From the NCBI RefSeq assembly GCF_030409635.1, contig NZ_JAUFQF010000002.1, forward strand, positions 310,001 to 374,000: a stretch of 64,000 nt of DNA, given 5' to 3'. The translations under genes were made by a program, and so were the position numbers. The stretch is from Vibrio agarivorans (GTDB taxonomy: Bacteria; Pseudomonadota; Gammaproteobacteria; Enterobacterales; Vibrionaceae). Position 1 is the stretch's first letter. Each line of letters opens with the position of its first letter. This document shows, in pieces, positions 40,185 to 50,043 of this stretch. Under the pieces are notes generated by a model. The model ran no database searches. It was not told the origin of the DNA and was given only the letters and a program-made list of their open reading frames with translations.

Positions 40185-41342
40185 GTGAAACTCATTAAGA
40201 TTGCCTCAGCGATCGGTTTATGCTTTACCTCTTTGGCTTTTGCCGCACCCACTGTTGTTCCTAACGCCCCTGCACTTGGTGCTAAAGGCTATGTATTGAT
40301 GGACTACAAGTCTGGTGAGGTAATTGTTGAGAAAAATGCCAATACGCCACTCAACCCGGCAAGCTTGACTAAACTCATGACAGCGTATGTCGCAGGTCAA
40401 GAGATGAATGCAGGGAACATTAGTGCGGATGATAGTGTGCTAATTAGTGAGAATGCGTGGGCGAAAAAATTCCCAGACTCATCGAAGATGTTTATCGAAG
40501 TCGGCACACGCGTCAACATGATGGACTTGTACCGCGGACTTATCGTGCAATCAGGTAACGATGCGAGTGTGGCTATCGCTGAGCACGTGGCTGGCAGTGC
40601 TGATGCGTTTGTGATGCTGATGAATTCTTGGGCAGATCGCCTAGGGCTTGCTAATACTTCGTTTGCTAACCCGCATGGCCTTGATAGCGAAAACCTTTAC
40701 TCGACGCCTTATGATATAGCGAAGTTAGGTCAGGCGATTATTCGCGACCTGCCAGAGATTTACCCGCTATACAGCGAGCGTAGCTTCCAATACAACGGAA
40801 TTACTCAATATAACCGCAATGGCTTGTTGCGTGATCGCAGTATTAACGTTGATGGTATGAAAACAGGTTACACATCAGGAGCAGGCTATAGTTTAGCCAG
40901 TTCGGCAACTCAAGGTGACATGCGTCTAATTGCTGTTGTGATGGGTTCGACTAGCCCGAAAGCTCGTGAGTCAGAGAGCAAGCAGCTTCTGAGTTACGGT
41001 TTCCGTTTCTTCGATACCATTGAGCCCAACAAAGTCGGTGAGCCAATTGCACAACCTCGCGTGTGGATGGGCGACAAAGACAATGTAAGTGTCGGTCTTG
41101 CAGAGCCACTTTACTTAACTATGCCAAAAGGCGATATCGCTAAACTAAGTGCAGTGGTTGAGATGCAGCCAGACTTGTCTGCGCCAATTGCACAAGGTGC
41201 GGTTGTCGGTCAGGTGATGTACAAACTGGAAGACGAAGTAATTGCGGAAGCAAGCCTCGTTGCCCAAGAGCCAGTAGAAGAGGGCAGCATCTTTAAGCGT
41301 CTGCTTGATTGGGTTAAGAAGCTATTTGCTTCGTTGTTCTAA
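40185..41342 (+). CDS. dacA: D-alanyl-D-alanine carboxypeptidase (PBP5/6 type)
   Basis: Periplasmic penicillin-binding protein that trims the terminal D-Ala of peptidoglycan stem peptides. A signal peptide ends at AFA/APT. Active-site motifs are SLTK (S60-K63), SGN (123-125) and KTG (226-228). The C-terminal PBP5 domain is followed by an amphipathic membrane-anchoring helix (FKRLLDWVKKLFASLF). 385 aa is the family size. The start is GTG with GGAG 10 nt upstream. It is monocistronic with a UUCG-capped terminator. Confidence 0.96.
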   Translation: MKLIKIASAIGLCFTSLAFAAPTVVPNAPALGAKGYVLMDYKSGEVIVEKNANTPLNPASLTKLMTAYVAGQEMNAGNISADDSVLISENAWAKKFPDSSKMFIEVGTRVNMMDLYRGLIVQSGNDASVAIAEHVAGSADAFVMLMNSWADRLGLANTSFANPHGLDSENLYSTPYDIAKLGQAIIRDLPEIYPLYSERSFQYNGITQYNRNGLLRDRSINVDGMKTGYTSGAGYSLASSATQGDMRLIAVVMGSTSPKARESESKQLLSYGFRFFDTIEPNKVGEPIAQPRVWMGDKDNVSVGLAEPLYLTMPKGDIAKLSAVVEMQPDLSAPIAQGAVVGQVMYKLEDEVIAEASLVAQEPVEEGSIFKRLLDWVKKLFASLF

Positions 41343-41365
41343 CCTGTTCATCATAGAGATGATTT

Positions 41366-41391
41366 AAAGGCGACCTTCGGGTCGCCTTTTT
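41366..41391 (+). terminator. Rho-independent terminator of dacA
   Basis: AAAGGCGACC (41366-41375), TTCG tetraloop, GGTCGCCTTT (41380-41389), followed by further Ts. The opposite strand has a run of As before and Ts after the stem, so it may also serve the convergent helicase. Confidence 0.92.
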
Positions 41392-41434
41392 GCTTTAAAA
41401 TGACAGGTTGTCGCGATGGGTTATTTGAACCTAA

Positions 41435-42694
41435 CTACTGAGGCTTCTTCCCTCGAGGTTTGCCGCGAAATTGTTTAATACTGGTTTTCTTGTTGGTACG
41501 TCTGTTAGCTTGCTTGTCTCTCGGGGCACGCTTACTGTTGCCACTTGACGGCTTGTCTGTCACAGGGAAGCCTTCAAGTTCAGCAAGGGGCAGCTCTCGC
41601 CCAGTATGAGTTCGTATCGCCTCCAAATAGGCGGTTTCACCATGACAAACCAGCGAGATAGCGGAGCCATTCTGCCCAGCTCTGGCTGTTCGTCCGACGC
41701 GGTGGGTGTAGGTTTTTGGATCGCTTGGCAAATCAAAGTTAATCACTAGAGGCAAACTTTCGATATGAATGCCACGCGCAAGTAGATCTGTAGAGATGAG
41801 TGCTTGTATCTCACCACTTTTAAACTTGGTCAGCGTATTTTCACGTTCAGATTGATCTTTATTGCCATGCAATGCAGCAGAGGGGATACCCGCTTTGTTG
41901 AGTTTTTTGCAAATGGCATCTGCGTTGTCTTTGGCACCTACAAAAACAAGGGTTTGTTTACTCTTATGTAATTGTAGCTGCGCGATCAACACATTCGCTT
42001 TGCTGCCCTTGTTGACTAGGTAAAGGGATTCATTAATTCGCTCACTCACGTCATCTTCGATAGCTTGTGCTTGAATACGCTGTGGCTCAAACAAGAAGTG
42101 CTGCGCCTTCTGTTCGAGTTCTTGCGAGAACGTAGCAGAGAACATCATCACTTGTCGTTTGCTAGGCAGTAGAGTGAGGAGTTTACTGACATCAGGCCAG
42201 AACCCCATATCCAACATTCTATCGGCTTCATCGAGAACAACACTCTGTAATGTCTCAAACGCTATATCGTGTGCCGTCATAAGCTCAAGCAGACGACCTG
42301 GAGTCGCTACAACAATATTGGGCTTGCTGCGCAATTGTTCTAGTTGCTCGTCGATATCACAGCCGCCAGTCAACGTTAGGCATGTAGTACCGGCTTCATT
42401 TTCGATGGCTGCGTCACTTGCTATCGCGTTAATTGAGTGAGTAATTTGCCCAGCGAGCTCTCGCGTAGGCGTAAGCACAATTGATGAAGTCAGCTCCGGC
42501 TGATTGAGCGCTTTTTCAATCAGTGGCAAACCAAACGCCAGAGTCTTACCACTGCCGGTCTGAGCCAATGCGAAAATATCTTGATTGCCAAGTGCAGCAG
42601 GGACACTTAGAGTTTGAATTTCTGTCGGGACAGAGAAGCGGCGTTGCAGTGCAGCAGTCAGTTCAGGGCGTAACCCAAGGCTTGAAAATGGCAT
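41435..42694 (-). CDS. DEAD-box RNA helicase (RhlE-like)
   Basis: 419 aa ATP-dependent RNA helicase. Q-motif VPTEIQTLSVP, Walker A AQTGSGKT, PTRELA, TPGR, DEAD (LDEADRMLDMGF), FSAT, then STDLLARGI and HRVGRTARAG. A basic Arg/Lys tail of about 50 residues ends the protein. ATG 42694 (MPFSSLGL) is preferred to an in-frame GTG 14 codons upstream because family members begin at F-x-x-L-G-L and the extra residues are not conserved-looking. Second DEAD-box helicase in the window; the two are not close duplicates. Confidence 0.92.
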   Translation of the reverse strand: MPFSSLGLRPELTAALQRRFSVPTEIQTLSVPAALGNQDIFALAQTGSGKTLAFGLPLIEKALNQPELTSSIVLTPTRELAGQITHSINAIASDAAIENEAGTTCLTLTGGCDIDEQLEQLRSKPNIVVATPGRLLELMTAHDIAFETLQSVVLDEADRMLDMGFWPDVSKLLTLLPSKRQVMMFSATFSQELEQKAQHFLFEPQRIQAQAIEDDVSERINESLYLVNKGSKANVLIAQLQLHKSKQTLVFVGAKDNADAICKKLNKAGIPSAALHGNKDQSERENTLTKFKSGEIQALISTDLLARGIHIESLPLVINFDLPSDPKTYTHRVGRTARAGQNGSAISLVCHGETAYLEAIRTHTGRELPLAELEGFPVTDKPSSGNSKRAPRDKQANRRTNKKTSIKQFRGKPRGKKPQ

Positions 42695-42814
42695 AGTAAT
42701 CTTCAGCGTTTGTGATAGTGCCGCGCACCTTAACACAGGTCATTTACCCGCTCTATAGAAAAACAATGTGTGCTAGAATCCCGGCATCACACTTAAACGC
42801 ACATTCCACCGGTT

Positions 42815-43030
42815 ATGCTAGAAAAAGAGAATCTAATTAAGCTTGCACGCATGCAGATGCCCTATGGTAAATTCGCCGGACGTGTCTTGATCGACCTCCC
42901 TGAGGAGTATTTGTTGTGGTTTGATAAGAAGGGTTGGCCCAACGGGGAGTTAGGGGATTTACTAAAACTGTGTTTAGCTTTGAAAATTGAAGGGTTAGAT
43001 AGCGTGGTTAAGCCATTAAAGCGCATGTGA
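42815..43030 (+). CDS. DUF3820 family small protein
   Basis: 71 aa, conserved in gammaproteobacteria, function unknown. The signature MPYGKFAGRVLIDLPEEYLLWF (in part) and WPNGELGDLLKL is typical of DUF3820. No membrane segment or cysteine. It is divergent from the helicase and about 220 bp upstream of thrS. Confidence 0.85.
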   Translation: MLEKENLIKLARMQMPYGKFAGRVLIDLPEEYLLWFDKKGWPNGELGDLLKLCLALKIEGLDSVVKPLKRM

Positions 43031-43251
43031 ATGCATGAATATCAGCGACTGTCACTATTTCTTCATCGCTTTTCAAGCGTGAGTGGCGTCACTTCGGTTG
43101 TTATTTTTGTGATATCAGTTAGAATTCTTCCCTTACTTGTAAACCATCATCGGTAATTGATGGTTGCATCGCAGAGAGATATCTCTCCCTATTTTTATAT
43201 CGATGAATGCACGTGTTGCTTGGTATGCAACACCACTGTAAAGGATTTTTC

Positions 43252-45180
43252 ATGCCTATTATTACTCTTCCTGACGGTAGTCAACGTCAATTCGATAACC
43301 CTGTTACAACTCTAGAAGTCGCTGCTGATATTGGCCCTGGTCTTGCGAAAGCAACCATTGCTGGTCGTGTTGATGGTGAGCGCGTTGACGCTTGCGATCT
43401 GATCGAAAACGATGCATCGCTTGAAATCATCACCAACAAAGATGATGTCGACGGTCTAGAAATTGTTCGTCACTCTTGTGCTCACTTGCTTGGTCATGCG
43501 ATTAAGCAGCTATTCCCTGAAGCTAAGATGGCTATCGGGCCTACGATCGACAACGGTTTTTACTACGATATCGATCTAGAGCACTCTCTCACGCAAGAAG
43601 ATCTAGAGAAGATCGAAAAGCGCATGAAAGAGCTAGCGAAAACCAAGTACCAAGTTATCAAGAAGAAAGTAAGTTGGCAGGAAGCACGTGATGCATTTGA
43701 AGCACGCGGTGAAACTTACAAGATGGAAATCTTGGATGAGAACGTTGCTCGTGACGATCGTCCAGGTCTTTACCATCACGAAGAATACATTGATATGTGT
43801 CGTGGCCCTCACGTACCGAACATGAGCTTCTGTCAGCACTTTACGCTGCTAAACGTTGCTGGTGCATACTGGCGCGGCAACAGTGATAACAAGATGCTTC
43901 AGCGTATCTACGGCACAGCGTTCCACGATAAGAAAGCACTTAAGGCACACCTTGTGCGTCTTGAAGAAGCGGCGAAGCGTGACCACCGTAAAATCGGTAA
44001 ACAGCTAGACCTATTCCATATGCAGCAAGAAGCACCAGGTATGGTGTTCTGGCACCACAATGGTTGGTCTATCTTCCGTGACCTTGAAGTATTCGTGCGT
44101 GAAAAGCTAACTGAATACGACTACCAAGAAGTAAAAGGCCCATTAATGATGGACCGCGTTCTTTGGGAACGCTCTGGTCACTGGGATAAGTATGCAGATG
44201 CGATGTTCACGACATCTTCTGAGAACCGTGAATACGCAATCAAGCCAATGAACTGTCCGGGTCACGTTCAAATCTTTAACCAAGGTTTGAAATCTTACCG
44301 TGATCTGCCATTGCGTATGGCTGAGTTTGGTTCATGTCACCGTAACGAGCCATCAGGTGCGCTACACGGTATCATGCGTGTACGTGGCTTCACTCAAGAT
44401 GATGCACACATCTTCTGTACAGAGAGTCAAATCCAAGAGGAAGTGACTGGCTGTATCAAGATGGTTTACGATACTTACCAAACATTTGGTTTCGACAACA
44501 TTGTTGTGAAACTGTCTACTCGCCCTGAAAAGCGTGTAGGTTCTGATGAGATCTGGGATCAATCAGAAGAAGCATTGAAACTGTCACTAGAGTCAATGGA
44601 TATTCCTTACGAAATCCAAGAAGGCGAAGGTGCGTTCTATGGCCCTAAGATTGAGTTCACTCTTTACGATTGTCTCGATCGTGCATGGCAATGTGGTACA
44701 GTTCAGCTAGACTTCAACTTACCAGGTCGTCTTGGTGCGACTTACGTGGATGAAAACAACGAGCGTCAAGTGCCGGTAATGATTCACCGTGCAATTCTTG
44801 GTTCGCTTGAGCGTTTCATCGGTATTCTTATTGAAGAATACTACGGCTTCTTCCCGACATGGCTTTCTCCTGAGCAAGCAGTGATCATGAATATCACTGA
44901 TAAACAGTCTGATTATGTTCAAGAAGTTGCACAAAAACTACAAAAATGTGGAATTAGAGCAAAAGCGGACTTGAGAAATGAGAAGATTGGCTTTAAAATC
45001 CGCGAACACACTTTGAAGCGTGTCCCGTACATGTTGGTTTGTGGTGACCAAGAAATGGAAGCCGGCGAAATCGCAGTACGTACACGTAAAGGTAAAGACC
45101 TCGGTAAATTTAAAGTGGATGACTTTATTGAATACATCCGCACCGACGTTTCTACCCGTAGGCTCAATCTGGAGGAATAA
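43252..45180 (+). CDS. thrS: Threonyl-tRNA synthetase
   Basis: Charges tRNA-Thr. Domains in order: TGS (about 1-61), editing domain with [10 protein letters not shown], class II catalytic core with zinc ligand region MNCPGH, motif 2 ([12 protein letters not shown]), DDAHIFC, motif 3 ([11 protein letters not shown]), and an anticodon-binding domain. 642 aa from ATG 43252, with AAGGA at 43241-43245. The upstream in-frame start at 43207 is rejected. The leader 43031-43251 is about 220 bases; E. coli thrS represses its own translation through leader structure, but I did not fold this one. First gene of thrS-infC-rpmI-rplT. Confidence 0.98.
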   Translation: MPIITLPDGSQRQFDNPVTTLEVAADIGPGLAKATIAGRVDGERVDACDLIENDASLEIITNKDDVDGLEIVRHSCAHLLGHAIKQLFPEAKMAIGPTIDNGFYYDIDLEHSLTQEDLEKIEKRMKELAKTKYQVIKKKVSWQEARDAFEARGETYKMEILDENVARDDRPGLYHHEEYIDMCRGPHVPNMSFCQHFTLLNVAGAYWRGNSDNKMLQRIYGTAFHDKKALKAHLVRLEEAAKRDHRKIGKQLDLFHMQQEAPGMVFWHHNGWSIFRDLEVFVREKLTEYDYQEVKGPLMMDRVLWERSGHWDKYADAMFTTSSENREYAIKPMNCPGHVQIFNQGLKSYRDLPLRMAEFGSCHRNEPSGALHGIMRVRGFTQDDAHIFCTESQIQEEVTGCIKMVYDTYQTFGFDNIVVKLSTRPEKRVGSDEIWDQSEEALKLSLESMDIPYEIQEGEGAFYGPKIEFTLYDCLDRAWQCGTVQLDFNLPGRLGATYVDENNERQVPVMIHRAILGSLERFIGILIEEYYGFFPTWLSPEQAVIMNITDKQSDYVQEVAQKLQKCGIRAKADLRNEKIGFKIREHTLKRVPYMLVCGDQEMEAGEIAVRTRKGKDLGKFKVDDFIEYIRTDVSTRRLNLEE

Positions 45181-45186
45181 GCTATT
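45171..45186 (+). promoter_or_regulatory. infC: Strong SD plus AUU initiation codon of infC
   Basis: GGAGG (45171-45175) inside the end of thrS, spacer AATAAGCT containing the thrS TAA, then ATT (45184-45186). The reading frame continues without interruption into the ATG-started IF-3 frame. The combination decides the true start and is the known IF-3 autoregulatory element. Confidence 0.92.
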
Positions 45187-45735
45187 AAAGGCGGAAGACG
45201 TGGCCAACAACCGGCCAAACAAAACCAGCACCGTATGAACGGTGAAATTCGTGGCGTTCGTGAAGTTCGCTTAACAGGCGCTGACGGTGAACCTGTAGGT
45301 ATCGTATCGATCCAAGAGGCACTTGCTGCTGCTGATGAAGCTGGTATGGATCTCGTAGAGATCAGCCCTAACGCCGAGCCACCTGTTTGTCGTGTGATGG
45401 ACTATGGTAAGTTCCTCTTCGAGAAGAGCAAAGCTGCTAAAGAGCAGAAGAAGAAGCAAAAGCAGATCCAGATTAAGGAAGTAAAATTCCGTCCTGGAAC
45501 TGACATTGGAGACTATCAGGTAAAACTACGCAACCTGACGCGTTTCCTTGAAGACGGCAACAAAGTGAAGGTAACAATTCGCTTCCGTGGCCGCGAAATG
45601 GCTCACCAAGAGATCGGTGTTGACGTTCTAAATCGTTTGAAAGAGGACACAGTAGATTTAGCTGTTGTTGAATCTTTCCCAACGAGAATTGAAGGTCGTC
45701 AGATGATCATGGTGCTGGCCCCTAAAAAGAAGTAA
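45184..45735 (+). CDS. infC: Translation initiation factor IF-3 (AUU start)
   Basis: 183 aa. Translation is assigned to ATT at 45184, giving [12 protein letters not shown]..., which matches the IF-3 N-terminus; the first ATG (45235) would drop 17 conserved residues. GGAGG at 45171-45175 is 8 nt upstream, and the thrS stop is 3 bp before the start. IF-3 binds the 30S subunit and discriminates against non-AUG starts, so the rare AUU codon gives negative autoregulation, as known in E. coli. N-domain [12 protein letters not shown] and MDYGKF, lysine linker, C-domain KFRPGTD and [10 protein letters not shown] are all present. Confidence 0.97.
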   Translation: MKGGRRGQQPAKQNQHRMNGEIRGVREVRLTGADGEPVGIVSIQEALAAADEAGMDLVEISPNAEPPVCRVMDYGKFLFEKSKAAKEQKKKQKQIQIKEVKFRPGTDIGDYQVKLRNLTRFLEDGNKVKVTIRFRGREMAHQEIGVDVLNRLKEDTVDLAVVESFPTRIEGRQMIMVLAPKKK

Positions 45736-45759
45736 TTAACGGCTTTACAAGTAATTGAA

Positions 45760-45807
45760 CCTTGCTGCGCTCCTTTTTAAAGAAGGGTAAAGCGGCAGGG
45801 TTTTATT
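45760..45807 (+). promoter_or_regulatory. Leader hairpin before rpmI (possible L20-responsive/attenuator)
   Basis: CCTTGCTGC (45760-45768) can pair with GCGGCAGGG (45792-45800), allowing two wobble pairs, followed by TTTTATT. It lies in the 121-bp gap between infC and rpmI. In E. coli this region is where L20 controls rpmI-rplT; the structure here could be an attenuator or part of such a site. Function is inferred from position. Confidence 0.55.
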
Positions 45808-45856
45808 CGCCCTAATTACTATTGTTAATCAACTCAACAATGCGGAGTTATTCATC

Positions 45857-46051
45857 ATGCCTAAGATGAAAACCAACAAAGGTGCTGCTAAGCGTTTTAA
45901 GAAAACTGCTGGTGGTATTAAGTACAAGCACGCTACAAAACGTCACATTCTGACTAAGCGTACTACTAAGAACAAGCGTCAACTACGTCCAAACGCAATC
46001 CTTCCTAAGTGTGAAGTGGCTGCAGTTGTTCGTATGATGCCATACGCTTAA
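45857..46051 (+). CDS. rpmI: 50S ribosomal protein L35
   Basis: 64 aa, highly basic, with the L35 signature [16 protein letters not shown] and [15 protein letters not shown] follows a GCGGAG region. Cotranscribed with rplT 41 bp downstream. Confidence 0.97.
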   Translation: MPKMKTNKGAAKRFKKTAGGIKYKHATKRHILTKRTTKNKRQLRPNAILPKCEVAAVVRMMPYA

Positions 46052-46092
46052 TTCTTTTTAGTTTATCAATCGTTTAGTTTAGGAGAGACATA

Positions 46093-46446
46093 ATGCCTCG
46101 CGTAAAACGTGGTGTACAAGCTCGTGCACGTCATAAGAAAGTTCTAAAACAAGCTAAAGGTTACTACGGTGCACGTTCACGTGTTTACCGCGTAGCTTTC
46201 CAAGCAGTTACTAAAGCTGGTCAATACGCTTACCGTGACCGTCGCAACAAGAAACGTCAATTCCGTCAACTGTGGATTGCACGTATCAACGCTGCTTCTC
46301 GTCAAAATGGTCTATCTTACAGCCGTTTCATCAACGGTCTTAAGAAAGCATCTATCGAGATCGATCGTAAGATTCTTGCTGACATCGCGGTATTCGACAA
46401 AGCAGCATTTGCTGTTCTAGTTGAAAAAGCGAAAGCTGCTCTTTAA
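46093..46446 (+). CDS. rplT: 50S ribosomal protein L20
   Basis: 117 aa, starting [23 protein letters not shown] (in part) with the long basic N-terminal helix that binds 23S rRNA early in 50S assembly, and a globular C-terminal domain. AGGAGAG precedes the ATG. L20 is also the translational repressor of rpmI-rplT in E. coli. Last gene of the cluster. Confidence 0.98.
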   Translation: MPRVKRGVQARARHKKVLKQAKGYYGARSRVYRVAFQAVTKAGQYAYRDRRNKKRQFRQLWIARINAASRQNGLSYSRFINGLKKASIEIDRKILADIAVFDKAAFAVLVEKAKAAL

Positions 46447-46474
46447 TTAGAGTCAGTTATTCAGGTTTAAGAAG

Positions 46475-46502
46475 AAGGAGGGCTTAGGCTCTCCTTTTTT
46501 AT
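46475..46502 (+). terminator. Rho-independent terminator of thrS-rplT cluster
   Basis: AAGGAGGGC (46475-46483) pairs with GCTCTCCTT (46488-46496), one wobble, around TTAG, followed by a T-run. Confidence 0.9.
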
Positions 46503-46838
46503 TGCCCCTCATTCTCCCAAGCTCTTCTCTGGCCTTCTCAGCCTGTTTTGCTATCGACATGTTATTTTTGTGATGGTGATACTTATTACGTAGTTTTATC
46601 TTTCCACTTCAAAGATCCTTTTATCCAGATATAAATAATTCAATAAGTTATCTTTTTGCTAGCAACAAGCTTACGTAGTTCTACTTAATACCTAAGTCTA
46701 ATCACACACAGCTCGCCCCCCTATTCTGCGTGTTCACGCCTATTTCATATTTCCTAAATGTTACGCATCTTTATAGGGACGAAATCGCACTCGATGGTTT
46801 TGGTGCGTTTGCAATGGAAGAACAAAAAGGACGAGAAC
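46503..46838. other. TRAP operon upstream region with paired direct repeat
   Basis: 336 AT-rich bases without a credible gene. TTACGTAGTT occurs twice (46586-46595 and 46671-46680), each followed by N-T-A, 85 bp apart (about eight helical turns). The TACGTA core is palindromic. It could be an operator for the NarL-type regulator encoded downstream. AAGGACGAG before 46839 is the dctP ribosome site. Confidence 0.55.
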
Positions 46839-47936
46839 ATGAGTTTTATCCATCAATCAGTAAAACGAGCAGTCACAGGTGTAGTGGTTGCTGCCGTGTG
46901 TACTCTAGGCTCAGTGTCGGCAGTGGCGGCAGACAAAGTTTATCGCTTGAAGCTCGCAGAAACATGGGGCCCGAACTTCCCTGTCTTTGGTGATACCACA
47001 AAAAATATGGCGAAAATGGCAGAAGAGATGTCGGGTGGACGCCTGCAAATCCGTATTGATTCATCCAACAAACACAAAGCGCCGTTTGGTGTGTTTGATA
47101 TGGTGAAGTCTGGTCAATACGATATGGGGCACTCTGCGTCGTATTACTGGAAAGGCAAAGTCCCAAATACACTTTATTTCACCTCGATGCCTTTTGGCAT
47201 GCTTCCAGTCGAGCAGTACGCTTGGTTTTACTACGGTGGCGGTATGGAGTTGATGGAACAAGTTTATTCTCCACATAATCTGCTCTCTTTCCCAGGTGGT
47301 AATACGGATGTGCAGATGGGTGGCTGGTTTCAAAAAGAGATTAACTCGGTCGAAGACCTTCAAGGCCTGAAAATGCGTATCCCCGGTTTCGCCGGCGAAG
47401 TGCTTGCAGAGCTGGGCGCAAAACCGACAAATATCGCCCCGGGTGAGTTATATACTTCGCTTGAGCGCCGCACGATTGATGCGCTTGAGTGGGTAGGACC
47501 ATCTTTAGATCTTCGTATGGGCTTTCACAAAATTGCCCCTTATTACTACACCGGTTGGCATGAGCCAGCAACAGAGCTTCAGTTCCTCGTTAACAAGCGT
47601 ACCTGGGAAAAGCTGCCTGATGACTTGAAGGCTATTTTGCAAGTAGCGATGAAAACCGCGGCATACGATATGTACACTCAATCCAAGCATGAAAGTGGTA
47701 AGAACTGGGCAACGATTAAAACTGAATACCCAAATGTTCAGGTGAAAGACTTCCCACCAGAGGTCATGGCAGCGCTGCGTGAAGCCAATGATCGCTTGCT
47801 TAAAGAGCATGCTGAAAAAGATGCGCTCACGAAAGAGATTCAAGACTCACAAGCTGCGTATCTTGAACAAGTGCGTCCTTGGTCTAACATTTCGCATCGC
47901 GCTTATCTCAACGGACAAGCAGAAGCAGAAAAATAA
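46839..47936 (+). CDS. TRAP transporter substrate-binding protein (DctP family)
   Basis: Periplasmic binding protein of 365 aa. Signal peptide MSFIHQSVKRAVTGVVVAAV.. ends VAA/DKVY. Family-typical segments include GGRLQIRI, the substrate-carboxylate arginine region LKMRIPG, and ALEWVGP. The ALEWVGP...YYTGWHEP region resembles 2-oxoacid-binding TakP more than C4-dicarboxylate DctP; this is a visual impression. ATG 46839 is chosen for AAGGACGAG and the signal peptide. Expected to pass its ligand to the Q/M membrane pair downstream. Confidence 0.9.
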   Translation: MSFIHQSVKRAVTGVVVAAVCTLGSVSAVAADKVYRLKLAETWGPNFPVFGDTTKNMAKMAEEMSGGRLQIRIDSSNKHKAPFGVFDMVKSGQYDMGHSASYYWKGKVPNTLYFTSMPFGMLPVEQYAWFYYGGGMELMEQVYSPHNLLSFPGGNTDVQMGGWFQKEINSVEDLQGLKMRIPGFAGEVLAELGAKPTNIAPGELYTSLERRTIDALEWVGPSLDLRMGFHKIAPYYYTGWHEPATELQFLVNKRTWEKLPDDLKAILQVAMKTAAYDMYTQSKHESGKNWATIKTEYPNVQVKDFPPEVMAALREANDRLLKEHAEKDALTKEIQDSQAAYLEQVRPWSNISHRAYLNGQAEAEK

Positions 47937-47953
47937 AATAGCCAACTTGCCAA

Positions 47954-48041
47954 TCAGCGGCGTTTGCCGCTGAGAAGCCCAAGAAACCTAATTTTTATTA
48001 ATACTCTACTAAAAAGCGCCACCAATAGTCTTGCGTGGCGC
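47954..48041 (+). promoter_or_regulatory. Two intergenic hairpins between TRAP P and Q genes
   Basis: Hairpin 1: TCAGCGGC (47954-47961), GTTT loop, GCCGCTGA (47966-47973). Hairpin 2: GCGCCAC (48016-48022) with GTGGCGC (48035-48041). Neither has a U-run, so they more likely stabilise the dctP transcript 3' end or hinder read-through than terminate fully. This would fit the need for more binding protein than membrane subunits. Confidence 0.65.
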
Positions 48042-48066
48042 GATTCAAAATTCCATGGAGCCTGGA

Positions 48067-48609
48067 ATGAGAAGTCTTATCTATATAGAAAGAGCCTTTA
48101 ATCGCTTTGGCGATGTTCTAGGTTGGCTCGCCAGTATTCTGTTTATCATCCTTTTGGCAAACGTGACCTATGACGTGGTGATGAGGTATGTGTTTAACGA
48201 TGTCTCTATCGCGTTTCAGGAGATGGAGTGGCACTTATTCTCGTCTGTGTTTTTGCTCGGTGTGCCTTTTGCAATCAAGGCGGGTGGACACGTTAGGGTC
48301 GACATATTCTATGAGCGCCTCTCTCACAAAGCACAAGCCGTGATCGATATTCTGGGTACATTGGTCTTCTTATTTCCTTTTTGCCTTCTTGTTGCTTGGT
48401 ATGGCGTCGATTTTGCCAAGGAAAGTTATGCCTTAGGCGAAACCTCGGGCGATCCCGGCGGCTTACCTTATCGCTGGATCATCAAAGCTATGATCCCTTT
48501 GTCCTTCCTGTTTATGGCCATCAGTGGAGTAGGGCTGGTCATTCACTCTCTTAATAAAATTGTTAACCCTCATTTAATTTACAACAGCACACATTCTGGT
48601 AAGCAGTAA
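48067..48609 (+). CDS. TRAP transporter small permease (DctQ)
   Basis: 180 aa with four predicted membrane segments, beginning RSLIYIERAFNRFGDVLGW, with the Q-subunit signature NVTYDVVMRYVFN and MEWHLFSSVFLLG. ATG 48067 is preferred: GGAG at 48057-48060 is 6 nt upstream. It ends 11 bp before the large permease gene. Confidence 0.92.
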   Translation: MRSLIYIERAFNRFGDVLGWLASILFIILLANVTYDVVMRYVFNDVSIAFQEMEWHLFSSVFLLGVPFAIKAGGHVRVDIFYERLSHKAQAVIDILGTLVFLFPFCLLVAWYGVDFAKESYALGETSGDPGGLPYRWIIKAMIPLSFLFMAISGVGLVIHSLNKIVNPHLIYNSTHSGKQ

Positions 48610-48620
48610 GGACACACGAG

Positions 48621-49910
48621 ATGATAGGTATAGTAATGTTTTTCGTGGCGTTGTTTGCGCTGCTTCTCGGGTTCCCCGTCGCTTTCACTTTTGGCGGTAT
48701 TGCGCTGATTTTTGGCGTTTGGGCGGAAGGGATGGAGATGTTTGCTTTCATGCCTTACCGCATTCAATCCATCATGGAAAATACCGTGCTTATGGCGGTG
48801 CCGCTGTTTGTGTTTATGGGATTGGTCTTGCAGAAAACCAAGCTCGCCGAGCAGCTGCTTGAATCAATGGGACGTTTATTCGGCGGTGTACGCGGTGGTA
48901 TCGCCGTTTCAACAGTCTTAGTGGGTGCGCTATTGGCTGCATCGACAGGGGTAGTTGGGGCATCAGTGGTAGCGATGGGCTTGATATCATTGCCTGTGAT
49001 GCTGAAATACAACTACGACAAAGGGCTCGCCTGCGGCACAATTTGCGCGTCAGGTACACTTGGGCAAATCATTCCACCTTCGATTGTTCTCATTTTGCTC
49101 GGCGATGTACTGGGTGTGCCGGTCGGTGACTTGTTCCAAGCAGCCGTGTGGCCTGGGCTTGCTCTAGTGGCTGCGTATGTCATTTACATTCTGATTTATG
49201 CAAAGTTGCATCCCGAGTCAGCACAAGCTATCGAGCGTGAAGACACAATAAGTCGTAAACAAGAGGTGTTTAACGCCCTGAAAGCGGTCGTACCACCATT
49301 GGTGCTTATTGTTTTGGTCTTGGGCTCTATCTTTGCGGGTATTGCGACGCCAACCGAGTCAGCCGCTCTTGGTGGCGCTGGCGCGCTGATACTCGCTCTG
49401 CTTTATCGTCAATTTAGTTGGCGAATGGTGTATGAGGCTGCCAAAGAGACCGTGAAAGTGACTGCGATGGTGTTTGCAATTTTGCTCGGTGCAACTGCCT
49501 TTTCGATGGCGTTTACTTATACGGGAGGTGACTACTTAGTCGAAGAATGGATGTTACAGCTACCAGGAGAAAAGTGGGGCTTCTTAATCATCACAATGTT
49601 GGTGATTCTCATACTGGGCTTTTTCATCGACTTCGTTGAGATCTGTTTCATCATCGTACCGATTATCTCACCCGTCGCAGAGCTACTTGGGTTGAACATG
49701 ACCTGGTTTGCCATACTGATTGCGATGAACCTGCAAACCTCATTCCTAACACCGCCATTTGGATTTAGTTTGTTCTACCTAAAAGGTGTTGCCCCCAATA
49801 GTGTCACAACACAAGACATCTATCGAGGTGTGTTACCGTTTATATTAATTCAGATAGTCGTGTTGGCATCACTGCTTGTTTTTCCTGAGATGTATGGCAT
49901 GGGTGAGTAG
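48621..49910 (+). CDS. TRAP transporter large permease (DctM)
   Basis: 429 aa, about 11-12 membrane segments, carrying the sodium-coupled transport elevator domain. Typical stretches are GFPVAFTFGG, ASTGVVGASVVAMG, IIPPSIVLILLGDVLG, GIATPTESAALG and LQTSFLTPPFGFSLFY. AAGGA precedes the ATG. Together with the two genes before it this forms a complete DctPQM importer. Confidence 0.95.
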   Translation: MIGIVMFFVALFALLLGFPVAFTFGGIALIFGVWAEGMEMFAFMPYRIQSIMENTVLMAVPLFVFMGLVLQKTKLAEQLLESMGRLFGGVRGGIAVSTVLVGALLAASTGVVGASVVAMGLISLPVMLKYNYDKGLACGTICASGTLGQIIPPSIVLILLGDVLGVPVGDLFQAAVWPGLALVAAYVIYILIYAKLHPESAQAIEREDTISRKQEVFNALKAVVPPLVLIVLVLGSIFAGIATPTESAALGGAGALILALLYRQFSWRMVYEAAKETVKVTAMVFAILLGATAFSMAFTYTGGDYLVEEWMLQLPGEKWGFLIITMLVILILGFFIDFVEICFIIVPIISPVAELLGLNMTWFAILIAMNLQTSFLTPPFGFSLFYLKGVAPNSVTTQDIYRGVLPFILIQIVVLASLLVFPEMYGMGE

Positions 49911-50043
49911 TAGCGAACCATTGGCATGGAATATAGAAATTAAACGTAGAGCGTATTCAGTGGACTGAATGTGCTGAAGAGACAATCAATTGTTCAAAGT
50001 ATGACCTTCGTAACCTCATGATTTTAAAATCGTTGCTACGTTT

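Noticed and set aside
46566..46590. TGTGATGGTGATACTT as a CRP site upstream of the TRAP operon
   Set aside because: Only one half-site is convincing; the second half lacks TCACA at the right spacing.
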